The notes beneath the pieces are model-generated. The model searched no databases. It was not told the DNA's origin and saw nothing but the letters and a program-made list of their open reading frames with translations. Below, piece after piece: positions 1 through 9,265 of a stretch of 64,000 nt of DNA; the stretch's first letter is position 1, and each line of letters starts with the position of its first letter. The DNA lies in the NCBI RefSeq assembly GCF_024362765.1, contig NZ_CP093302.1:1642001-1706000 (forward strand). Reading direction: 5' to 3'. This DNA comes from Alkalihalobacillus sp. LMS6. Its GTDB lineage: Bacteria > Bacillota > Bacilli > Bacillales > Bacillaceae_D. A program made the position numbers and the translations under genes.

Positions 1-1534
1 CTTGCTCAGTTAATTGACCGCCTTCCTCATGTCCAACATATCCTGGTGGTGAACCAATTAATTTCGAAACAGCGTGTTTCTCCATAAATTCACTCATATC
101 TAGACGAATCATGTTTTCTTTATTGCCATACACTTCTTCAGCAAGCTGCTTCGTTAATTCCGTTTTCCCAACGCCAGTAGGACCAACAAAGAGGAAACTA
201 ATTGGGCGATTACCTTGCTTCAACCCAGCTCGACTACGTTTAACCGCTTTGGCTGTTTTGGAAACCGCATCTTCTTGTCCAATTACTTTGCTTGCGAGAC
301 GACTATTTAAATCACGCATTTTTTGCTGTTCGTCTTTTTGCAGCTTTTGGACGGGAATGCCGGTTTGTTTTTCAATGAGTGCCTGAATGTCTTCAATTGT
401 GACCCGAATAGGTGAGAAGCTTGATTCCGTTTCTTTTAATTTTTCACGTAATGTGTTTTCTTCATCTCGCAATTTCGCTGCTTCTTCATATTGTTCGTTT
501 TTAGTAGCTGAATGTTTACGAGACTGAATATCTTGTAATCGTTTTTCAATTGATGTTTTATCTTCATGTTCAATGGTTAACGATAAGCGTGAACCAACTT
601 CATCAAGAAGGTCAATCGCTTTATCAGGAAGAAATCGATCTTGGATATAGCGGTTCGAAAGAGTAACCGTTGCACGTAACACATCGTCTGTATAGTGCAC
701 ACCATGGTACCCTTCGTATACGGCTTTTAAGCCTTTTAAGATTTCATACGCTTGTTCTTCTGTCGGTTCTTTTACTGTGACCGGTTGGAAACGACGTTCG
801 AGCGCTGCATCTTTTTCAATTTTACGGTATTCACTTAGTGTGGTTGCACCGATTAACTGCATGTTGCCTCTAGCTAAAGCAGGCTTAAGGATATTGCTTG
901 CATCCATGTTGCCTTCACCAGATGCACCTGCGCCAACAAGCATATGCAGTTCATCAATAAAGAGAAGAACGTCTTCACGTTGCGACACTTCATCAATTAG
1001 TTGCTGCATCCGCTCTTCAAACTGTCCTCGGTAGCTAGTACCTGCTACGAGTGAAGCGAAATCAAGAGAGTAGATCTGTTTTCCTAACAGTTTTGATGGT
1101 GCGTTTCCTTGTGCAATGCGTAAAGCTAAGCCTTCCGCGATCGCTGTTTTCCCGACACCAGCTTCACCAATAAGAACAGGGTTGTTTTTGGTACGACGAC
1201 TAAGCACCTGAATGACTCGTTCTACTTCTTGGTCTCTTCCGATAACAGGGTCAATATCGCCGTTCTGCGCATCGTGAGATAGGTTATGACCAAATTGATT
1301 TAAAAAGCGATCTTCATCATGATCCTGTTCTTTTGTTTGTGTATAGTGTGGCTGATCATCTTGCTGGCCACCCATAAAGGATCCGAATAATGATTGTGAT
1401 GGGGCAGCTTTACCGTTTGTTTGTCTGAGCTCTTGAAAACAAGATTCACATAACATCACGTGTTTTTTATGCTGATTGACAACAACGTTTAACGATACTG
1501 CTGCATCATTTGTTTGACAGTGTTGACATTTCAT
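1..1534 (-). CDS. clpE: ATP-dependent Clp protease ATP-binding subunit ClpE (partial, C-terminus off the window)
   Basis: Hsp100/Clp AAA+ unfoldase that would feed substrates to ClpP. Translating the minus strand from the ATG at 1534 gives an N-terminal zinc finger (Cys3, Cys6, Cys29, Cys32), which is the ClpE hallmark. It is followed by the first AAA+ module (Walker A GEAGVGKT, Walker B LLFIDEL), a UVR-like coiled segment ([11 protein letters not shown]) and the start of the second AAA+ module (GPTGVGKT). The frame is open to base 1, so about 511 codons are present and the last part of the second AAA+ module is missing. The start is preceded by a GGGGG ribosome binding site. Two sigma-A-like promoters and a CtsR-type box lie upstream, consistent with heat-shock control by CtsR as known for clpE in Bacillus. 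Confidence 0.95.
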   Translation of the reverse strand, partial: MKCQHCQTNDAAVSLNVVVNQHKKHVMLCESCFQELRQTNGKAAPSQSLFGSFMGGQQDDQPHYTQTKEQDHDEDRFLNQFGHNLSHDAQNGDIDPVIGRDQEVERVIQVLSRRTKNNPVLIGEAGVGKTAIAEGLALRIAQGNAPSKLLGKQIYSLDFASLVAGTSYRGQFEERMQQLIDEVSQREDVLLFIDELHMLVGAGASGEGNMDASNILKPALARGNMQLIGATTLSEYRKIEKDAALERRFQPVTVKEPTEEQAYEILKGLKAVYEGYHGVHYTDDVLRATVTLSNRYIQDRFLPDKAIDLLDEVGSRLSLTIEHEDKTSIEKRLQDIQSRKHSATKNEQYEEAAKLRDEENTLREKLKETESSFSPIRVTIEDIQALIEKQTGIPVQKLQKDEQQKMRDLNSRLASKVIGQEDAVSKTAKAVKRSRAGLKQGNRPISFLFVGPTGVGKTELTKQLAEEVYGNKENMIRLDMSEFMEKHAVSKLIGSPPGYVGHEEGGQLTEQ

Positions 1535-1570
1535 CGTAAGTACCCCCAATAAATTTATTTTAATTTTGAC

Positions 1571-1587
1571 TTTGACTATACTTGACC
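1571..1587 (-). promoter_or_regulatory. CtsR-type operator of clpE
   Basis: On the minus strand the bases read GGTCAAG-TAT-AGTCAAA, a heptad direct repeat with a 3-nt spacer. The CtsR consensus is RGTCAAA-NAN-RGTCAAA, so there is one mismatch. A third GTCAAA half-site follows directly (1565-1570). A weaker partial match sits at about 1690-1706, near the start site expected for the distal promoter. Confidence 0.75.
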
Positions 1588-1643
1588 AATAAAGAATTAA
1601 AAAACAGCTAAACATCATTTGTATAGCTGTTGTATTTCATTAC

Positions 1644-1672
1644 AGTATAGCTGATCAAGTTTGCTTTTTCAA
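1644..1672 (-). promoter_or_regulatory. Proximal sigma-A-like promoter of clpE
   Basis: The minus strand reads TTGAAA (1672-1667), a 17-nt spacer, then TATACT (1649-1644). It lies about 110 bases upstream of the clpE start. Confidence 0.6.
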
Positions 1673-1712
1673 CAAATCGTGACTTTTAAGGTCAAAGTTG
1701 ATCAGTAACTAT

Positions 1713-1741
1713 ACTGTACCATTCGACAAAGTGATTGTCAA
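1713..1741 (-). promoter_or_regulatory. Distal sigma-A-like promoter of clpE
   Basis: The minus strand reads a perfect TTGACA (1741-1736), a 17-nt spacer, then TACAGT (1718-1713). It begins only 8 bases after the stop codon of the upstream acetyltransferase gene. Confidence 0.55.
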
Positions 1742-1748
1742 CAATTGA

Positions 1749-2957
1749 TCAGAAATAGTCAGAGAACCAAGGCTGATTATCTGGAATTAACTGCTCTAAA
1801 TAACGAATGGTGTCTTCGTTTGCGTCAATCCGGCCAATTTCTTTTAAATCTTTTGCACGCTTGTAGTTTAATAAAAGCGTAACAAGCGTTTGAATATCCA
1901 TCGTTGCGTCAACATGAGTGTTGTTCTTATTGCGTTCCACTTTTTGACCATTTTCAAACGTAATCGTAAAAATATCTTGATTCCACTCTAGCATCGGATC
2001 GTAAATATGCAGCGTAAGCGGATGAGTTGTTTGAGGATTAAAAGGAAATGCACGGAGAAATTCTTCTACGTCGACAATTCGTGCCATATAGTAAGGTGAG
2101 ATCTTTTCTTCAATTTCACCATCTTCGAGAAAGAAAGAGAGTGGTTCGTTTTCGAAAATCTTTCCTTTTACATAATAAACCATTGAAAAGTGTGCGCCAA
2201 TGAAGTTCCATAATCCTCGACGCGCTTCCTCGTTATTGAAAATCATTTCTTTTACATAAAACGTCTCATTCTCCACTTTATAGTACATATAGCCAGTTGG
2301 CTCTTCTTGTTCGTCGTAATATACGCAGGCGATAAGGTCATCGCGTTCCCATTTAAAATGCTCATCCCAGGCAAGTTCATTTCGAATCATAGCGCCGTTT
2401 TCTTTTTTTGAAAAACAGTCGTATGCACTGCGAATGTCTTTATCATCAAACGCGACCCGTTCAATTCTGCCAGGTACGTCATAAGGTTTCGGGATTTGAG
2501 TATCACGAACGGTATAGGTGATGACATCTGAAATAATTTCCCAGCCTTTTTTTCGATAGTAGGGAATGGAGTAAGGGAAAAGATAAGAAATCGTCTGGCC
2601 TCTTTCTTTCATCACCGTTAAACTTTGTTTCATTAGATCATTCATAAGGCCAAGACCGGCGTATTCTGGATAGGTTCCTACTCCTGTAACGCCACCCATT
2701 TTGTAGGCACGCCCATGTATATTAACGGAAAAGGGGTACACGACCATTTGCGAAATTAATTTGTTTTTAGAAAACCATCCAAGGATGGAACTTTGTTCAA
2801 AAATTGGTTTTTTCCATCGTGCCATTTGCGATTCGCCGATTTGAGAAACATCTTGGTTTGTTACTTGGAAAACATAATTAAGTAAATCCAAAGAATCTTG
2901 CGAGTGCTCCTTTGTAACAAATCGTAGTTCTAAGTCATCTTTTCGCTTCTGACTCAT
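1749..2957 (-). CDS. Eis-like GNAT N-acetyltransferase
   Basis: A 402-residue protein with the layout of the Eis family: an N-terminal GNAT acetyltransferase domain (about residues 10-150, with the acetyl-CoA loop region VTGVGTYPEYAGLGLMNDL), a second GNAT-like fold, and a C-terminal SCP2-like domain (about 295-402). Family members acetylate amines, in some cases aminoglycosides or peptides, using acetyl-CoA; the substrate here is unknown. The ATG has a GAAAGAGGTT ribosome binding site upstream. The gene stands alone, divergent from the LLM oxidoreductase gene at 3096, and is followed directly by the clpE promoters. Confidence 0.85.
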   Translation of the reverse strand: MSQKRKDDLELRFVTKEHSQDSLDLLNYVFQVTNQDVSQIGESQMARWKKPIFEQSSILGWFSKNKLISQMVVYPFSVNIHGRAYKMGGVTGVGTYPEYAGLGLMNDLMKQSLTVMKERGQTISYLFPYSIPYYRKKGWEIISDVITYTVRDTQIPKPYDVPGRIERVAFDDKDIRSAYDCFSKKENGAMIRNELAWDEHFKWERDDLIACVYYDEQEEPTGYMYYKVENETFYVKEMIFNNEEARRGLWNFIGAHFSMVYYVKGKIFENEPLSFFLEDGEIEEKISPYYMARIVDVEEFLRAFPFNPQTTHPLTLHIYDPMLEWNQDIFTITFENGQKVERNKNNTHVDATMDIQTLVTLLLNYKRAKDLKEIGRIDANEDTIRYLEQLIPDNQPWFSDYF

Positions 2958-3095
2958 TTGTTTTCAACCTCTTTCATTATAAATGACTGATTATCATTCA
3001 TTTTAGTAAATCATTTAGTAACAGTCAAATCGTTTAATTTGAAACGATCCTTTTTAGTGGATAAACTATATGTAGCACGAAAGGTGGAATCACAC

Positions 3096-4085
3096 ATGAC
3101 ACAACAAGTAAACGTATCAGCATTGAATTTAGCACCTGTACGAGAAGGGAAAACCGTAAGAGAAGCGCTACAGCATACAATTCGAAGTGCACAAGCTGCT
3201 GAATCCTATGGCTATCATCGCTTCTGGGTAGCGGAGCATCACAATATGCACGGTGTTGCGAGCTCAGCCACAGCGGTTCTTATTGGACAAATCGCACAAG
3301 CAACAAAGACCATCCGAGTAGGTTCAGGAGGAATTATGCTTCCTAATCACGCTCCGTTAATTATAGCCGAACAGTTTGGTACACTGGCTGCCTTGCACCC
3401 AAATCGAATTGATTTAGGATTAGGAAGAGCGCCTGGAACTGATCAATTAACTGCACAAGCGTTAAGACGAAATGGACAATCTGCTCATGATTTTCCGAGT
3501 TTAGTGGAAGAGTTGCGTCATTACTTTACCCCATTATCGGCAAATCCACACGTACGAGCGATTCCTGGTGAAGGAGAAGATGTACCAGTCTGGTTGTTAG
3601 GCTCGAGTGGCTATAGCGCGCAAATGGCAGGGGAATTAGGTTTACCGTTTGCTTTTGCTGGTCATTTCTCACCAAAACAAATTGTCCCAGCGTTAAATCT
3701 TTATTATGACACCTTTAAACCGTCCTCGGTTTTAAGCGAACCGTACAGTATGATTGCGGTAAATGGAATTGCTGCTGAAAGTGAAGGGGAAGCCCATCAG
3801 CTCGCCACATCACTCTACCAACAATTTCTTTCCATGATTCGAAATCGACCTGGAAAACTCCAGCCAGCTGTGGAGAATATGGATACAATCTGGTCCCCTC
3901 ATGAGGAGCAACTAGTGATGGAACAATTAAGTGGTTCTTTTATTGGCGATGGAAAAACCGTTGCGCAACAGTTAAAAGAATTTGCTTCTACATTGCGTGT
4001 CAATGAAGTGATGATACAAACGACAGTTTACGATGAAGACAAGCAAATTGATTCTTACAAACAGATCATGGACGCATGGCAATAA
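3096..4085 (+). CDS. LLM-class flavin-dependent oxidoreductase (MsnO8 type), copy 1
   Basis: A 329-residue bacterial luciferase-like monooxygenase with a TIM-barrel fold that uses reduced flavin. Visible family signatures are the segments [29 protein letters not shown] and [15 protein letters not shown] start it at the ATG at 3096 because AAGGTGG lies 8 bases upstream; an ATG at 3039 is in frame but has no ribosome binding site and adds an atypical N-terminus. The substrate cannot be read from sequence. A paralogue lies at 5260, and the spoIIS pair sits between the two. A strong terminator follows. Confidence 0.88.
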   Translation: MTQQVNVSALNLAPVREGKTVREALQHTIRSAQAAESYGYHRFWVAEHHNMHGVASSATAVLIGQIAQATKTIRVGSGGIMLPNHAPLIIAEQFGTLAALHPNRIDLGLGRAPGTDQLTAQALRRNGQSAHDFPSLVEELRHYFTPLSANPHVRAIPGEGEDVPVWLLGSSGYSAQMAGELGLPFAFAGHFSPKQIVPALNLYYDTFKPSSVLSEPYSMIAVNGIAAESEGEAHQLATSLYQQFLSMIRNRPGKLQPAVENMDTIWSPHEEQLVMEQLSGSFIGDGKTVAQQLKEFASTLRVNEVMIQTTVYDEDKQIDSYKQIMDAWQ

Positions 4086-4101
4086 AGCGTACACCCTTTT
4101 A

Positions 4102-4131
4102 AACACTAGCCTTTTACGCTAGTGTTTTTTT
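4102..4131 (+). terminator. Rho-independent terminator after the first LLM gene
   Basis: A 9-bp perfect stem AACACTAGC/GCTAGTGTT with a 7-nt loop is followed by a T-run. Confidence 0.85.
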
Positions 4132-4208
4132 ATTTCCCAATAAAAACCATCTCTTTTTTTCGCTTATGCGACATATTCATACAGGAAAAGGAAAAGGGGG
4201 CTGTTCGC

Positions 4209-4970
4209 ATGCTGTTACTTTACCAAATTCTTGTGTGGCTGAGCGTAAGTGGACTAGCATTTTATGTATTTGCTTCTTGGAAATGGGAAGATGCGACAAA
4301 GAGAAAACTTCCTTTTATCAGAAAAATTTGGTATGCCTTATTTACAGCAGGGGCTGCACTTTCATGGACACTTTATCCAACAAGCCTCTTTGAAAACTGG
4401 CACTACTATCTAATCGTTGCGTGTTTATTTGTTATTATTGACGCATTTGTATTTTTAAGTGCTTACGTACAACGATTTGGCTCAAACCTTTTTACAATTG
4501 ATACTGGACAGCTTATTGAAACCAATCAGGAAGTATTGCAGCTCCAGGAAAAACGTCTTAAAGCTTTTTTCCGACTTTTAAAAAGTGACACAATTAACGT
4601 CTATTATGGTGGGCATGATGCATATATTACAGGTGTGCGAGAAATTCTTTTGAAATTTGCAGAGAAAACCGATATTGAAGCGAACTTGTTCCCCTTCATG
4701 ACGAAGGCGGAAAAAGACCATCTTCTTTTTCATTTTTCAAACAAGACAGTCGTAAGTGCAACGCTTGAAAGACAGGACGTTTATTATGGTGAGAAGGATC
4801 GCTTAATTTTTATTCCAGTTATTTTACAAGGCGAGCATCATGTTATAAAGCTTTCATCAGAAGAACGAATTATCGAGTATGATGCGCTGTTATTTGCTTC
4901 TCTTGTGGCGATTTATGATTTGCTTTCTTTTAATGAAGAGGATGAGAACAAGGCTCACCAACTCATGTAA
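4209..4970 (+). CDS. spoIISA: SpoIISA-type membrane toxin
   Basis: A 253-residue protein that I recognise as the toxin of the Bacillus SpoIIS system, which damages the membrane and kills cells when not neutralised. It has three predicted membrane segments (about residues 5-24, 40-57 and 62-85), followed by a cytosolic GAF-like domain. Conserved family stretches include YPTSLFENWHYYLIVA, DAFVFLSAYV, INVYYGGHDAY and LLFASLVAIYDL. Length matches the B. subtilis protein (248 aa). The start at 4209 is chosen because AGGGGG lies just upstream; an in-frame ATG at 4122 lacks a ribosome binding site. The antitoxin gene follows after 46 bases. Confidence 0.9.
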   Translation: MLLLYQILVWLSVSGLAFYVFASWKWEDATKRKLPFIRKIWYALFTAGAALSWTLYPTSLFENWHYYLIVACLFVIIDAFVFLSAYVQRFGSNLFTIDTGQLIETNQEVLQLQEKRLKAFFRLLKSDTINVYYGGHDAYITGVREILLKFAEKTDIEANLFPFMTKAEKDHLLFHFSNKTVVSATLERQDVYYGEKDRLIFIPVILQGEHHVIKLSSEERIIEYDALLFASLVAIYDLLSFNEEDENKAHQLM

Positions 4971-5016
4971 AGAAGAATATTCTAGACTATACAAACTTGT
5001 TTAAGTGGGTGATACC

Positions 5017-5169
5017 GTGAAAAAAACAGCAAAAAAGTCAACAGAGAGCATTTTACCAGCGTTTTTCTCGTCTCCTTTCACAATGAATTTGCAAAAAAAG
5101 AACAAAGAAGCGATTCAATTATTTAATAAGTGGAAAAAAGAAGGAAAAGAAGATCGGCGTTCTGTATGA
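5017..5169 (+). CDS. spoIISB: SpoIISB-type antitoxin (50 aa, GTG start)
   Basis: A small lysine-rich protein of 50 residues beginning at GTG with AAGTGGGTG upstream and ending in TGA. Its position directly after spoIISA, its size (B. subtilis SpoIISB is 56 aa), its basic charge and its C-terminal pattern (LQKKNKEAIQLFNKWKKEG, resembling the conserved SpoIISB C-terminus that binds the toxin) identify it as the antitoxin. The N-terminal half looks divergent. It is too short and has a non-ATG start, so automatic annotation would easily miss it. The assignment rests mostly on context plus the weak C-terminal pattern. Confidence 0.75.
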   Translation: MKKTAKKSTESILPAFFSSPFTMNLQKKNKEAIQLFNKWKKEGKEDRRSV

Positions 5170-5259
5170 TTCGGTGATTGTAAGGGGATATTAGTTGCTA
5201 AATTCGACTAATTTCGATAGGGTATATACTAAGATCTGTTAGAAAGAAGGTCCAGTTGG

Positions 5260-6258
5260 ATGAAACTTAGTATCCTCGATCAAGTACCGCGATCGTCTGA
5301 GTCAACAAATGAGATTGCGTTAAAAGAAACGGCTGACTTAGCAGTGGCTGCTGAAAATCTGGGCTATCACCGCTATTGGGTTGCGGAACATCATGATTTA
5401 GATGCGCTTTTATCGCCTTCGCCAGAAATTTTGCTTGCTTATATAGGAGCAAAAACCCATTCAATTCGTTTAGGGGCAGGGGCGATTTTGCTTCCTCATT
5501 ATAAACCGTATAAAGTGGCTGAAACATTTAATATGCTGGCAAATTTATTCCCAGGAAGAATGGACTTAGGATTAGGTCGATCCCCAGGTGGTTCAGCAGA
5601 AGCTTCAGAAGCATTGTCAACGAACTTTATTGAGCAAATTAATCAAATGGATGCAAAAGTTGAAGAATTAATGCATTTTATTCGTCGTGATTTTCCGGAA
5701 TCACATCGTTTTTCTTCTCTTAATGCAGCGCCAATTCCATTTGAAAAACCTCAAGTCTTTATGCTAGGAACATCAGAAAAAAGTGCTGCTCTCGCTAGCA
5801 AGCATGGGCTTCACTATGTCTACGGTCACTTTATGAAAGAAGACGATAGTGAGACCGTGTTACATGCTTATCGAAGCCAGTCTAATAATGGACAAGCCTT
5901 TGCTTGTGTCTCTGTACTATGTGCAGACACACAAGAAGAAGCGGAACGTCTCCATCGTTCTGTTCGAGTGTGGCAAGTGCTTCAGTCCATGAATCAACCA
6001 ATGGGTTGGATTCCAACTAAGAGCGAAGCAGAGTATGTATTAAATCAAATGGATGCAGACACCCGTCGAAAAATTGAAGAAGGTGACACAAGCACGATTG
6101 TTGGCGATAAACAATACGTGAAGAAGCGGCTTGATCATCTCGCTAAGACGTTAGAAGTAGATGAATTCATGGTATTAACACATGCGCCAGAATTACGCGA
6201 CCGTCTCCATTCCTATCGTTTGCTGTCAGAAATTTATCCTCAACTCGTTTCGTTGTAA
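5260..6258 (+). CDS. LLM-class flavin-dependent oxidoreductase (MsnO8 type), copy 2
   Basis: A 332-residue luciferase-like monooxygenase, paralogous to the gene at 3096. Both share LGYHRYWVAEHHD-like, GAGAILLPHYKP-like and GRMDLGLGRSPGG-like signatures. The ATG has AGAAAGAAGG upstream. Flavin-dependent TIM-barrel oxidation is expected, substrate unknown. It is probably monocistronic, since it follows the antitoxin gene by 90 bases and ends at a clear terminator. Confidence 0.88.
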   Translation: MKLSILDQVPRSSESTNEIALKETADLAVAAENLGYHRYWVAEHHDLDALLSPSPEILLAYIGAKTHSIRLGAGAILLPHYKPYKVAETFNMLANLFPGRMDLGLGRSPGGSAEASEALSTNFIEQINQMDAKVEELMHFIRRDFPESHRFSSLNAAPIPFEKPQVFMLGTSEKSAALASKHGLHYVYGHFMKEDDSETVLHAYRSQSNNGQAFACVSVLCADTQEEAERLHRSVRVWQVLQSMNQPMGWIPTKSEAEYVLNQMDADTRRKIEEGDTSTIVGDKQYVKKRLDHLAKTLEVDEFMVLTHAPELRDRLHSYRLLSEIYPQLVSL

Positions 6259-6289
6259 ACATTTGTCTAGTCGGCAAATGTTTTTTTTG
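6258..6289 (+). terminator. Rho-independent terminator after the second LLM gene
   Basis: An 8-bp stem AACATTTG/CAAATGTT with a 9-nt loop is followed by eight Ts. Confidence 0.85.
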
Positions 6290-6389
6290 TTCTTTTATAA
6301 TTTCATTTACCATATTTGTTTTTCAAAACTAGGCACATCCCCTAAGAAAATACATACGATACTGTATTAAGAATGAATGAGGTGAGAAG

Positions 6390-7316
6390 ATGGATGTCCA
6401 TGTTCATGTTCACGAACTCATTGGCAAGACACCAATCGTTGAAATTCGTTCCTTTCCAGTTCCTGAAGGTGTACGGTTATTTGCAAAACTTGAAAGCTAT
6501 AACCCAGGTGGCAGTATCAAAGATCGTTTAGGTCAACAACTGCTAAAAGAAGCGTTAAAAAACAAGCGCATCACTTCTTCAGGAACCATAATCGAGCCTA
6601 CAGCAGGGAATACAGGAATCGCCCTCGCGCTTGCCGCAATCGGAACAAACATTAAAGTCATTGCTGTTGTACCAGAAAGCTTTAGTATTGAGAAACAACA
6701 GCTCATTCGCGGTTTAGGCGCAACAGTAGTAAATACTGCAACTGAAAAAGGCATGAAAGGTGCGATTGAAAAAGCAAAGGAATTAGCTGCTTCATTGGAA
6801 GATGCTTATTGTCCGTTGCAATTTCAAAACCCAGAAAACCCTTTAACTTATTATAAAACCCTTGGACCAGAGATTTATAAACAAATGGATGGTCAAATTG
6901 ATGTTTTCATAGCAGGAACAGGGTCTTGTGGAACGTTTCAAGGCACAGCAGCTTTTTTAAAAGAACAAAATCAAGCGATTCAAACGGTTGTTGTTCAACC
7001 TGAAGGTTCAATTCTTGATGGTGGAACGATAGGTCCACATCGAACAGAAGGAATTGGAATGGAGTTTATTCCATCATACGTTATTCCTTCTTTGTTTGAT
7101 CGCATTCATACGATAACAGATACAGAAGCTTTTTCATGCGTACGTGCGTTAGCGAAGCAAGAGGGCATCTTAGTAGGAAGCTCATCTGGTGCAGTGTTAA
7201 AAGCTGGCTTGAATGAAGCACATCGGTCAAATCGACCAACAAATATTGTGATGATTTTTGCAGACGGATCTGATCGCTACTTAAGTAAGGGGATTTATGA
7301 GGAGGATGAGAATTGA
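6390..7316 (+). CDS. mccA: O-acetylserine-dependent cystathionine beta-synthase MccA
   Basis: A 308-residue PLP enzyme of the cysteine synthase/cystathionine beta-synthase fold. The PLP lysine is K44 in PGGSIKDR, and the EPTAGNTGI phosphate-site loop follows at about residues 69-77. Cysteine synthase CysK and MccA look alike; the MccA call rests on the overlap with a cystathionine gamma-lyase gene, which is the reverse transsulfuration pair mccA-mccB known in Bacillus (homocysteine to cysteine through cystathionine). The ATG at 6390 has a GAGGTGAGAAG ribosome binding site. The stop TGA overlaps the TTG start of mccB, so translation is likely coupled. An odd HVHVHVH-like stretch (residues 4-8) lies at the N-terminus. 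Confidence 0.88.
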   Translation: MDVHVHVHELIGKTPIVEIRSFPVPEGVRLFAKLESYNPGGSIKDRLGQQLLKEALKNKRITSSGTIIEPTAGNTGIALALAAIGTNIKVIAVVPESFSIEKQQLIRGLGATVVNTATEKGMKGAIEKAKELAASLEDAYCPLQFQNPENPLTYYKTLGPEIYKQMDGQIDVFIAGTGSCGTFQGTAAFLKEQNQAIQTVVVQPEGSILDGGTIGPHRTEGIGMEFIPSYVIPSLFDRIHTITDTEAFSCVRALAKQEGILVGSSSGAVLKAGLNEAHRSNRPTNIVMIFADGSDRYLSKGIYEEDEN

Positions 7317-8446
7317 GACAAAAAACGAAGCTGATTCATGGTGGAAAAGGAATTGATCATGCAACAGGCGCGGTAAATCAACCCATTCAACTCTCAAGCA
7401 CATTTAAGCAAGACCAAATCGGGTTATTTAAATATGAATATGGTCGTACAGGAAACCCAACCCGAGAGGCTGTAGAAAAACTACTTGCTGATATTGAGGA
7501 AGGCGAATACGGTTTTGCGTTTGCGTCAGGTATGGCTGCGATCACTGCTGTTATGAAGCTACTTTCTCCTGGGGATCACATCATTATTACGGATGATGTG
7601 TATGGAGGAACGTATCGTTTTTTTACTAGATTTTTAGAAAAAGAGAAGATATCCATTTCGTTTGTGGATACAAGTGACATTTTAGCAGTTGAAGAAGCAA
7701 TCTTACCAGAAACGAAGGCTCTTTTCGTTGAAACGCCAACAAATCCTTTGCTTAAAGTGACAGACCTTAGTAGAATAGGTCAAGTAGCAAATGAACATCA
7801 GCTACTGTTTATCATTGATAATACATTTGCCACACCATACTTTCAAAATCCGTTGCGGTACGGTGCAGATGTTGTGATTCATAGTGCAACGAAATATTTA
7901 GGTGGTCATAGTGATGTTATAGCAGGAGCGGTCATTGTAAAAGATGATCAATTGGCTGCTCAACTAGCGTATATCCAAAACGCAACAGGAGCCATTTTAG
8001 GTCCGCATGATTCCTATTTATTAATGAGAGGAATTAAAACACTGGCAGTACGAATGGAAGAAATCGAAACAAACACGAGACAGCTCGTGAAATTTCTGCA
8101 AAGTCACCCGAATGTGAAGGATGTGTATTATCCTGGTTTACTTCACCACCCGGGTCATGCGACACACGCGCTTCAATCAAGAGGGTTTGGCGGTATCGTA
8201 TCTTTTACGACGATCAGTGATGAACTCGCGCTACAGACAGTAGAGCGCACCCATTACTTTACGCTCGCAGAAAGTTTAGGTGCAGTAGAGAGTTTAATTT
8301 CGATTCCGGCAAAAATGACCCATGCTTCGATACCTAAAGAAAGACGTGAAGCACTTGGAATTAAAGATTCGCTTATACGTTTGTCTATTGGCTTGGAAGA
8401 TGTAGAAGATTTAGCAGAAGACTTGGAAATTGCGTTATCGACTTAA
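7313..8446 (+). CDS. mccB: Cystathionine gamma-lyase MccB (TTG start)
   Basis: A 377-residue Cys/Met-metabolism PLP enzyme. The motif HSATKYLGGHSD contains the PLP lysine near residue 194, and the active-site segments YGRTGNPTREA and ASGMAAITAV are present. In the reverse transsulfuration pathway it cleaves cystathionine to cysteine, 2-oxobutyrate and ammonia. The start codon is TTG at 7313, with GGAGG 7 bases upstream inside the end of mccA, and overlaps the mccA stop by 4 bases. Homocysteine gamma-lyase activity is also possible for this family. Confidence 0.88.
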   Translation: MRQKTKLIHGGKGIDHATGAVNQPIQLSSTFKQDQIGLFKYEYGRTGNPTREAVEKLLADIEEGEYGFAFASGMAAITAVMKLLSPGDHIIITDDVYGGTYRFFTRFLEKEKISISFVDTSDILAVEEAILPETKALFVETPTNPLLKVTDLSRIGQVANEHQLLFIIDNTFATPYFQNPLRYGADVVIHSATKYLGGHSDVIAGAVIVKDDQLAAQLAYIQNATGAILGPHDSYLLMRGIKTLAVRMEEIETNTRQLVKFLQSHPNVKDVYYPGLLHHPGHATHALQSRGFGGIVSFTTISDELALQTVERTHYFTLAESLGAVESLISIPAKMTHASIPKERREALGIKDSLIRLSIGLEDVEDLAEDLEIALST

Positions 8447-8448
8447 TC

Positions 8449-8473
8449 GACTGCTTATAAGCAGTCTTTTTTT
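8449..8473 (+). terminator. Rho-independent terminator of mccAB
   Basis: GACTGC/GCAGTC stem within an 18-base perfect palindrome, followed by seven Ts. Confidence 0.8.
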
Positions 8474-8497
8474 ACATAGAATGGGAGAGTAGTAGAG

Positions 8498-9265
8498 ATG
8501 AAGTTTATATCGTGGAATGTGAATGGCATACGTGCTTGTGTGAAAAAGGGATTTTTAGATTTTTTTCAAGAAGTAGACGCCGATTTCTTTTGTCTACAAG
8601 AGATCAAAATGCAGGAAGGACAGTTGATGCTAGACTTACCTGGCTATGAGCAATATTGGAATTATGCAGAAAGAAAAGGGTATTCAGGGACAGCTATTTT
8701 TACAAAGCATTCCCCGCTTAACGTCCATTATGGTTTAGGCGAGGACTTTCCAGATTTGGAAGGCCGGGTCATCACCCTTGAATACGAGCAATTTTATTTA
8801 ATGACGATGTATACACCGAATGCAAAGCGGGATTTAAGTCGACTTGGGTATCGAATGGAGTGGGAACAGGAAGTGCGCATGTACATTCAATCGTTACAAG
8901 AATCAAAACCAGTTATCTTATGTGGAGATTTAAACGTCGCTCGAGAAGGAATTGATGTTAAAAACGACCGCGCTAATATTGGAAATGCTGGTTTTACGGA
9001 TCAAGAGCGTGGCAAGTTCGAGCGTCTTATGACATCTGGCTTTATTGATTCATTTCGTTACTTCTATCCAACTGACGATGAGTCTTTTACATGGTGGTCG
9101 TATATGGCGAAGGTTCGTGAACGGAATATCGGCTGGCGGATCGACTATTTTCTAGTGGATCAAAATCTTGAATCAAGGCTAAAAGACGCGAGCATTTACG
9201 CTCACATCTATGGAAGTGATCATTGTCCGGTAGGGATGGAATTAACAACAGGAAGCAAGTGTTAG
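8498..9265 (+). CDS. exoA: Exodeoxyribonuclease III (AP endonuclease)
   Basis: A 255-residue member of the exonuclease III/APE1 family, which incises DNA at abasic sites and removes blocked 3-prime ends in base excision repair. Catalytic signatures are visible in order: SWNVNGIRA (start), LQEIKMQ with the metal-binding Glu, GDLNVARE, TWWSY, WRIDYFLV and the terminal GSDHCPV with the catalytic Asp-His pair. GGGAGAGTAG upstream supports the ATG. Its stop codon overlaps that of the convergent gene (bases TTAG at 9262-9265), so no terminator separates them. Confidence 0.93.
   Translation: MKFISWNVNGIRACVKKGFLDFFQEVDADFFCLQEIKMQEGQLMLDLPGYEQYWNYAERKGYSGTAIFTKHSPLNVHYGLGEDFPDLEGRVITLEYEQFYLMTMYTPNAKRDLSRLGYRMEWEQEVRMYIQSLQESKPVILCGDLNVAREGIDVKNDRANIGNAGFTDQERGKFERLMTSGFIDSFRYFYPTDDESFTWWSYMAKVRERNIGWRIDYFLVDQNLESRLKDASIYAHIYGSDHCPVGMELTTGSKC

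Noticed and set aside
2958-3038. Fur-like sequence (TGATAATCA) between the Eis-like gene and the LLM gene
   Set aside because: Only one half of the 7-1-7 Fur repeat is present; the other half does not match.
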